DNA of 64,000 nt, taken from positions 7,940,471 through 8,004,470 of the forward strand of contig CM038050.1 in assembly GCA_021397845.1 (NCBI GenBank), read 5' to 3'. Below are positions 56,500-64,000 of the stretch, piece after piece. Position numbers and translations under genes: made by a program. Numbering within the stretch: the stretch's first letter is position 1; the number at the start of each line of letters is the position of its first letter. The DNA is from Areca catechu. Taxonomy: Eukaryota > Streptophyta > Magnoliopsida > Arecales > Arecaceae. The notes under the pieces were generated by a model. That model saw nothing but the letters and a program-made list of their open reading frames with translations. It was not told the DNA's origin and did not search any database.

Positions 56500-58080
56500 G
56501 TTCATGCTCCACTTAGGTTACCACAGGAGTTTCCTCCATGCTAAAGGTTTCTAGGTGTTCAATGAAAACTCTTAAAAGATTTGAGCAATTCGAGGTGGCG
56601 AAATGTGACAAAGTATCTACTTGGACATTTTTAAATTTAGAAATTTGTTGTATTTCCAGGATTTTGAAATTTGAAGATAACTTCCTGATCTTCTAGAGAT
56701 CTTTGATCATGGCCAGCTCTTTAGCTTGATATTTGCCTCGTAATTGAGCAATGACCAGTTGAAAGTCGGAGAGGACTTTTATGTGATCAATGCCAATCTC
56801 TTTGATTATATTTAAGCCAGCTATCAGGGCCTCATTCTCAACTTTATTATTGGTGGTTCAAAAACCAAACCTTAAGGCACATTTTGTGACTACTCCGTTG
56901 GGGCTTGTGAGGATTAATCTTTCTTCGCATCTTTGGATGCTTGAAACACCATCAACATGCAAGACCCAAGATGTAGTGGTCGGCACTTCTTCTGATCTCT
57001 TTTCCTTTTTTTCTTTATCAAGAATTGTGCATTTGATGATGAAGTCAACAAGAACTTGAGCTTTTATTCTAGGGGCGAGTATCTGACCTTCTAATGTAGC
57101 CCATTTCATGAAATGTAGCCCATTTCATGATACATCCTGATATATCTGACCTTCAAAGTATAAATTTTAAATGCCGATCTATTAAGACTACAATAGTGTG
57201 GGATTGGAAGATGGTCGAAACCTTTTTGAAACAGTGAGAAGTGCATAAATCATCTTCTTGCCTTTAGAATATCTGGTGTTCGCATCTTTTAATATCTTGC
57301 TTATACAATATGTAGGTTTTTGTACACCTGCAACTTCTCTTACCAAGATAGAGCTAATAGCGTTAGAAGAAACAAATAAGTAAATGTAATGTTGCAAACC
57401 TATTATAGGCCTTAATAGTAATGGAGGTTAGCCGAGGTACTTCTTTAACTTCTCGAAGGTTGATCAGCAGCTGTCGACCACTCGAAATTATTTGTGTGCC
57501 TTATAATCTTGAAAAATGGTAGGCACTTCTCTACTGATTGGGATATGAACCAGCTCAGTAAAGTGATCTGACTAGTTAAACATTGAACTTCTTTTTTATT
57601 CCTAGATTGCTTCATTTCTAGAAGTGCTTAAGTCTTTTTAGGATTGGTTTCAATTTCTTTTTGAGTTACCATAAAGTCTAAGAACTTTTTTGATGTGATA
57701 CTAAGTATACACTTGTATGGATTGAGCTTCATTGATAATACCTTAATTCATTGAAAGATTTTTCCAAATCAATAATATGGCGATTGGCTTCTATACTCTT
57801 GATAAGCATGTTATCCACATAAACCTTCATATTTCTTTCGACCTGGTTCTTGAAGACTTTGTCGACCAAACATTGATAGGCGGCCCTAGTATTCTTCAAC
57901 CTAAAAGGTATCATTTTGTAGCAATAAAGCCCTCTTTCAGTAACCAAGATTATATTTTCTTGGTTTTTTCAGCCATCCAGATTTGGTTATATCCAGAGAA
58001 AGTATCTATAAAACTAAGTAATTCATGTTTAGAAGTAGCATCTACTAGCTAGTCAATTTTTGGATAGAGGGTAGCTATCT
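56500..58080 (-). pseudogene. RT, RNase H and second RNase H relic of Tat element 2
   Basis: RT motifs GLYCYKMIPFRLKNTRAAYQ and KVYVDNMLIKS lie at 57947-57729; the catalytic box reads YVDN where YVDD is expected. The RNase H start QKPTYCISKILKDANTRYSK lies at 57397-57188. The second RNase H is seen at 57109-56858 (VLVDFIIKC, then WVLHVDGVSS) and continues leftwards in broken frames. Confidence 0.72.
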
Positions 58081-59652
58081 TTTTCAGCCTGTCAAGTGGC
58101 AATTTCATTCTTTGGAAAGCATTGTAGAATAAGAGTTCAGCGAGGCTTTCATTATTAACTAAAATTTTATTTATATCATGTTTAGCTATTATCATAGAGA
58201 CAACAATTACATCACTATGCGGGATTTGAACCCCTTTTACATCCTCATCAAAAAAGTAAAGATATTTTGAGAAGTGGTCGGCTCTGCCTGGTGCCTCTTG
58301 CTCGGTGGCTCTTCATCTTGCTTCCCTACCTCTAAGTTATGGAAAAGCCTGAAATCACGTAGACTATCTCCTCGATCGATAGGTTGTCCAACTTGACTCT
58401 ATGTTTGGATCGAGCAAGGACTTTTTCTTTCTTCTAGGCATTGATATGTTTGTCAAGATAGCCTTTTTGGATCAGATTCTCAATCTCTTGCTTCAGCTAT
58501 CGGTATTCCTCAATATCATGCCCGTGGTCTCTTTGGTATCGGCAATACTTATTCTTGTTTCTCTTTTTAGTGAAGCCTCTCATGAGAAGTGGTCAGTGGA
58601 AGAAGTCTTTGTTCTCAATCTCTATCAGGATTTGAGATCAAGAAGCAGTCAGGGGGTATAGTTATCAAAATGATAAGTAGGATGATCTGGTCCTGGATTC
58701 TTTGTGGGTCTAGTGGTCCCTGCTGAGCTTGAGTTTCTTCCTCACAAAGCCATTTCTCCCCGCTTCCTTTCTTTCCTTCCTCTTTTCATGGAGGAACAGT
58801 CCTTCAGCTCGAGCATATTTTGTAGCATGCTCATGTAGCTCTACATAGCTCCTTGGAAAATTCTTGTCCAAGGAGAAACTCAGGCGATTATTTTGGAGTC
58901 TTTATTTTAGGGCTGACATCTCTATGGACTTATTAAGATCTCTGACCTCCAGGGTGGTTACGTTGAAGCGTGCTACATAGCTTCGAAGTGTTTCTTCTTC
59001 TTCTTGCTTGAGAGAGAAAAGACTGTCATTATTTTTGGGAGGTGGTCGATGGCTTCCAAAGTAGGTTACCATCTGGTAGCCTAGCTGCTAAAAAGAATGG
59101 ATGGATCCAAGTAGCAAGCTCAAGAATCACATCCTTGTGGCTTTCTTTAGGATCACAAGGAAGGCCATACAAAGTAAGGCATCGGATATGCCTTGAAGCT
59201 TCATAAAAGCTTCGTATCTCTCCAGGTGGTTGACAGGATGGTGGAGCCAACATACCGGTCGACCAATGGTATCTTGAATCGATGAGGAATCAGTTTACTT
59301 AAGATTTCTTTAGAGAAAGGTGATTGAGTGTTGCAGTCATGGGAGTTATCTCGATGGTAGTCTCCTATACTGATCTCTCCACGTCTAGCCTTCAGCTCTT
59401 TGACCTTCTTCTTAGGATCATTTCTCAGTTGAGAATAGTGACTCAAGGGATATACTGGAGTTGAATCCATTTGTGAATCCTCCAGCATGTGATCATGATG
59501 ATTTCTTCTTTCTTTAGAAGGAATTGATCGCTAGATTTCTTTATCTTTTTGGGGAGGTCACTATGACAATTCAATCGATGGAGTAGGAGGACGAATAGTG
59601 AGTTCTTGAAGATGGTTGATAGTACTCGCCAGTAGTTAAACCTGCTGATCAA
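58080..59652 (-). pseudogene. Gag and protease relic of Tat element 2
   Basis: SPFSKEILSKLIPHRFKIPL (about 59335-59280) is the conserved gag entry motif of this lineage, and an 'S(T)...LDHLE(R)Y' like segment follows. Protease and the gag zinc-binding segment around 58560-58450 are only faintly readable. Stops occur throughout. Confidence 0.65.
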
Positions 59653-59798
59653 AGCATCCTTCTTGGGTCAGTAACAGAAGTTGGTTGAAGATTCTTTAAC
59701 TTCCGTAGCACTATGTGCATTTCAAGTAGATCGTAGCCGAATTGCATGATTAAGTAGAGGTCTCCCTTTCGATATTTTTTTGAATATTTTGGGAGCAG

Positions 59799-59818
59799 GT
59801 GCCCTTCTTCTAGCGCCA
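59799..59818 (-). other. Candidate primer-binding site of Tat element 2
   Basis: On the minus strand, directly inside the right LTR, the sequence reads TTGGCGCTAGAAGAAGGGCA. The start TGGCGC is common at plant gypsy primer-binding sites, whose tRNAs end in GCGCCA. Which tRNA is used is not established here. Confidence 0.5.
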
Positions 59819-59819
59819 A

Positions 59820-60531
59820 TATGTTATTGTGCCTCTTCAAGCTAATCAAGCGAGCTATGCTGAAGTTAGATCAAGTACTTAACGGTCTTTAGAAGGTTGG
59901 CTGATGTCTTACCAAGGACTTTGGAAGTAGTCCAATCTCTTTCTTCGACCTGTAAAAAGTCTTCAATGCTGGAGAAACTAGTAGGATTCTCCAACAGGAG
60001 GAACTCTGATACTTAAGTCAGCTTTGAGAGGGAGAACAGTTAAAAAAAATGGAGAGAGAGTGGGTGTTTAAAAATGTTATCATTGGGAGATCCTCTTGAC
60101 CCCCTATTTATAGAAATAGAGGGCCAAGTTTAGTTAGGTGGTTATAATCGTTTAGGAATTGGTTATACTACTAAAAAGGTGATCAAGTCGGTTAGGCCAT
60201 TAGAAGATTAGTGTATAAAGTGGTTTATTGAGTAGTCTATTATACTTTTAATAACTACTTTACCACCTTGTCATAATAGCTCTAGTGATTTTAAGATGTA
60301 TGCTTCCATTAAACAATGTTAAGGAACTTTGTACCTAGCTTAGGTATATGATTGGTATATATCTGATGAGTTATGCGTCTGTCTGATAAGTAAAGTAGTT
60401 GTTGGATAAGTTATTTGAGCAACTTATGGCTTCGATGAGAGATCGGCATCCTGTGCCTTATACAAGAGATCGGTATCGTATACTTTGTACAAAAGAGTGA
60501 TACTATGTACCAAATACCTTTCTATATAATA
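59820..60531 (-). repeat. Right (5') LTR of Tat element 2
   Basis: Starts TGTTATTGTGCC and ends 'ctttctatataata', with TG at the left as expected and CA mutated at the right. It has the same internal landmarks as the left LTR, but only two to three minisatellite units (60436-60505). Confidence 0.8.
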
Positions 60532-63500
60532 GTAGTGGTGGTCCGCCGGAGGGCAGGGGGCCTTGGCCCCCCTTAACTTTTCAGCAACTTTCATTTATAA
60601 ATTAGTTTTTCCAGGTAAAATTTTAAATATATAGGTATTTGTCTATTTGGGCCCCCTAAAATTGGCTGGTATTAAATATAGTTTGAAGAATCTTGGAAAA
60701 AGAGGTTTTAAAAAGAAACAAATAACATAGATCAGTTTTCTCTGCTTGGAAGTTGATTCACTTCCAACCTTTTCTTTTGTTTTCATTAATTTTTTTTCTT
60801 TTCTATAATTATTTAGGAAAAGACAAAGGATTTCTTTCTTATTGCTCGACTGGCACTTGTTTCCGAAACCTGTCATGGCCAAAGTTGTCGTGTGTGGTTG
60901 GTACTGTCTCGTTCACTGCATCCAAGGATTCCATGATGGCTAGGCTTGCTGCATAGCGGGAGCACCCCCACGGTGCAATCGAGTGGTTGCATGTGCACAA
61001 GGTTGGATACCACCGATGTGTTGGGCGGTGGTTGTCATCCCGGTGGTCTCCGTCAGCCTCGCCGCATCAAAGGATATCGTGTGCAGACATGATGGAGCGA
61101 CACATCACCTTGGCGATCAGACCTGTAGCACAACGCGATTCGGTCTAGGGGGCACAGGCTAGCAGTGCCTATCATGCCTTGGGGTGGCACGGATGCTGTC
61201 ATGCTCACGTCCCATCATCTTCGGCTTCACCGTTTAATGGACGTCCCATCCTTTATGCTGCACTGATGGTACTCGGCATGATGTTACCGTTATAATAGCC
61301 AATACGTGTGTATCCTCCATAAGTCCTGGATATTTATGATTATTCTATTTTCAACTGTTTTCACGGAAAGAGTATTTTCAACGATAATTTTTAAGATTAA
61401 ATTATATAATAAGATAGGAGATAATTTTTTTGATGATTATTTAATCACTTACGACAAGAAGCAAATTAGTAAAAATTTTTATTATAAATTTTATTATTGA
61501 TATATTTAATTTTATAAATTAATATTAATTAATTATTAATATTTTTTATAAAAATTGATATGATCCGTTTTTTTGTACGATAGATCATCGGTATCATAAC
61601 ATTAACAAAGGAATATATTGCGAGCACAGACCCTGGGGTTCCGCACAACTGTGATAATAGCAACTGACACGGGCGGTAACAACAAAAGTAATTGCTCAAA
61701 CATTATCTCCACAAAAGCTAGCTGTGAGGTTTTACGTAGGAAAGGAGAGGCCAAAGCTGACAGCTAGGCTCAAGTGGGCCATATGCAGCCCCACGTAGGG
61801 GAGTACCATTTGCGTTTGTTCCTGACCCCAGCCCTGAGTGGTTTTTCCGTCCACAGCTGTACAGCAACTGACATCCGCACGAAGAGAGAGAAGGTTTATA
61901 TTTGTGGTCAAGTCTGTAAGGTTTGACCGGGTGGGAAGAGAGGTTAGACCGGGACCTATGCATGGCTGTGAGTTAGCTGGAAACCCAGAGAGACGTGAGC
62001 TGGCGTAGAAGATAAAAAAAAAATAAAGGCCGGTGACGGTTGCTGGTCGTAATGATTATTAGAAAGCTAAGGATCAAAAGCCAACCGATATGCTGTGAGA
62101 TGTTCTTGATCTTGATAATAACATTATCGTTATCATCAAGACGGTAACCTGATCAGTAAAAAATTAATTTATTTTTTTTTTATCATGAATTTAAAATATG
62201 ATCGCATGAATGATTTGTTTAAATTCAAAATTTTATCTTAGAATATGTGATCAGGATTATGAAAAAACTCTTTACTCAGATATCTTAATAGTATCGATAG
62301 AAAGAATATGTAAAAAAATTATAATCCGAACATTTTATCAATAGTGTCGAGACCCGATCAGGAGCAGCTATACTGAAATTTATTTTTCATCTTCTTTTAT
62401 TGATAAAAAAATAATAATATTATTATTATTGTTATATGTATACTTGGCCGGATTGGACGGTGGGAGGTGAGCTGGCCGGCAGACCATCAAATGATGGCCA
62501 AGCCGCGGGGTATGCTTTTGTTTCGATGCGACGACTTGGTAGCCTTTTCTGGTGCCGAGGATTCTTCAAAATCCTAATGGCGAAGTTTTATGGGGGTCGT
62601 TGGACTTGGGATACGGTAATGCTTCGTACCGGACGTGGTAAAGATATATAAATGAACACCGGCTCATCATATATAATGGTCACGGTTGCACCTGCACTAG
62701 AACATAAAAAAAATAAAATGTTAACGTGATCTTTGTGATTCCGCAAACACGTGCACGACATGTGCCACGAACTGTGGATCTGGGTATGCTCGTTCTGCTC
62801 TGTCTTTGTTTCTTTGATGAGCCAGTCAAGATCGAGTTGTTTGGATTGTGAATAAATTAGCCGCAGAATTGGGTTGGCCTAGTGTAATTGAAATGATGGA
62901 GCATTGTACTTCATATTTAAGTGCAAGGGTTGGTTCCCTATGCAGCTGGACGTGAAGTAACTCCAACAAGCCATGCAATCTTATGTCGATCTCATGATTA
63001 TTGCATTAGTAGGGCTGTACTTCCAAGCATACGTATACCGTTAATAATTGGGCTGCGAGAGTTGGTTGGGAGCTCTTCGGAGGCACGCGTGTTGTACGAT
63101 CTTCCTCGGTCCTCAGATCATTTATCATGAAACACTAAATTGTCATGGTATTCGCCCAGGAATTGAGAGTTAGCTGCTCCTGTTCTGTTATCTCACTTAA
63201 TTTTTTTTTTTTTTTTTTAAAAAAAAAAAGAGAAAAAAAAAGAGAGGAGAATCCATCATATTCTTCGTGCTCCATTACTGAATAGAAGGCTGAATACAAC
63301 AAGTCTGATTAGGTTGTGCCATGGTTGACGTGACACTTTAGAGTCGAAGAGGTAAGCGAACCCGGCGGTAATCCATGATATTCTATCTAAGAAGTGATAG
63401 CACCCTAATTCGCACCAAGTTTGTTCTAAATTTATATCAAGGCATATTTAGCCGCCTGCAACTGGATGGGCAGGAACTCTCTTGTTCTGAAGCGATCAGC

Positions 63501-64000
63501 CGAATTCACATATACAGGTTGAAGTGGGCCCATGGAAAGTTTAAGTCAAAAGTATAATCAAGCTGAAACTACCCCACCCACTCGCAACCTTAATTACGGA
63601 AGATGATCTGGAGACCGTGTTCATCATTTTACAGCCAACACGTACCGAGAACCCCATATGGTTCAATGAATTCATAAGTCCTAAACAATGCGAAGGACGC
63701 TGCTGGTTTTGGTATGGTACCTTCAACTTGCACACTTAAGGAAAAAAAAAAAAAAAAAAAGAAAAGAAAGGACCGGGGGGTGGGTGTGTGTGTGTTGGAA
63801 AGGACCGGTCCTTACTCCTACAAAGCCAGCTCCCTGTTCACGAGGCATTCAGATCCTGATGACAGCACTTGGCATTATTATTTGTCCACCATACGAATAC
63901 GAACTGACGACTCCACCACTCACCGCCCATAGCGGGAGCCGTGCTGGGCCTCGAGACCAGAGACCGGTATTTTGAAACAGGGATGGCATTAAAATTTAAA
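60532..64000. other. Right-hand spacer, no supported gene
   Basis: The segment near 60540-60720 contains a GGGGGCC/GGCCCCC inverted repeat and an AT-rich body, suggestive of a decayed DNA transposon but not proven. 60940-61270 is GC-richer without a usable frame. 63199-63245 is a T-tract followed by an A-tract. Short open frames (for example 62436-62651 and 62921-63130) have no motif or splice context. The tail at 63738-63760 is another A-tract. Confidence 0.45.

Larger units (their letters stand above)
47213..60531 (-). mobile_element. Tat-lineage Ty3/gypsy retrotransposon no. 2 (decayed, both LTRs present)
   Basis: Direct terminal repeats lie at 47213-48250 and 59820-60531. Between them, on the minus strand, are gag (59652-58080), RT/RNase H (58080-57188), second RNase H (57109-56500) and integrase (56400-55400). 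Tandem arrays and an antisense ORF on the plus strand (48673-50934) follow. The layout matches Tat element 1 domain by domain, but the sequence is AT-richer and much more decayed. Another solo LTR sits inside at 52228-54054. No matching 5-bp flanks were found at the outer ends. Confidence 0.82.

Noticed and set aside
62436..62651. 71-codon plus-strand frame near the right end
   Set aside because: No motif, no splice context and average composition; length is within chance for this region.

Overview
The window is nuclear DNA of a flowering plant, most likely a monocot. The evidence is spliced genes with long introns, first exons rich in G/C at third positions, a tRNA-derived SINE, an Au-type SINE relic, and a heavy load of Ty3/gypsy (Tat lineage) and Ty1/copia retrotransposons. 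A palm would fit, but that is a guess from general character and no sequence proves it. There is no bacterial gene, CRISPR array or rRNA.

Two host genes are supported, both on the minus strand. Gene 1 (21538 down to 8432) has four coding exons and encodes a complete 315-residue nucleotide-sugar / triose-phosphate-translocator family membrane protein, of the Arabidopsis At3g11320/At5g05820 type. Its introns are inflated by transposons: intron 1 (about 7.1 kb) holds a 2.4-kb solo LTR with a perfect 5-bp target duplication plus an old gypsy gag relic, and intron 3 (about 4.9 kb) holds a 5'-truncated LINE with a 13-bp target duplication and an Au-like SINE. Gene 2 (32669 down to about 29929) has five secure exons and one tentative exon and encodes a single-RRM RNA-binding protein of the ARP1 type with a Pro/His/Gln-rich tail.

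Region by region: 1-4875 is a repeat-derived block with two roughly 0.9-kb direct repeats about 4.0 kb apart (a possible LTR pair) and several minisatellites between them. 4880-8430 is gene-free and contains a SINE with a 12-bp target duplication. 8432-21538 is gene 1. 22960-27846 holds two truncated copia-type relics in minus orientation, each with a Met-tRNA primer-binding site. 29929-32669 is gene 2. 34129 to about 47.1 kb and about 47213-60531 are two decayed Tat-lineage gypsy elements placed back to back in the same minus orientation. 60532-64000 has no recognisable gene.

The two Tat elements are the most structured part. Both carry gag-protease-RT-RNaseH-second RNaseH-integrase on the minus strand. 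Beyond the integrase lies a tandem-repeat array, and then an antisense ORF on the plus strand. Both antisense ORFs have been split by insertion of a large solo LTR, and all three solo LTRs in the window look like one family. The elements also contain LTR minisatellites of unequal length and a 62+65-bp higher-order array whose units form UUCG-loop hairpins. I saw no new protein system; the novelty here is in transposon architecture and repeat birth.
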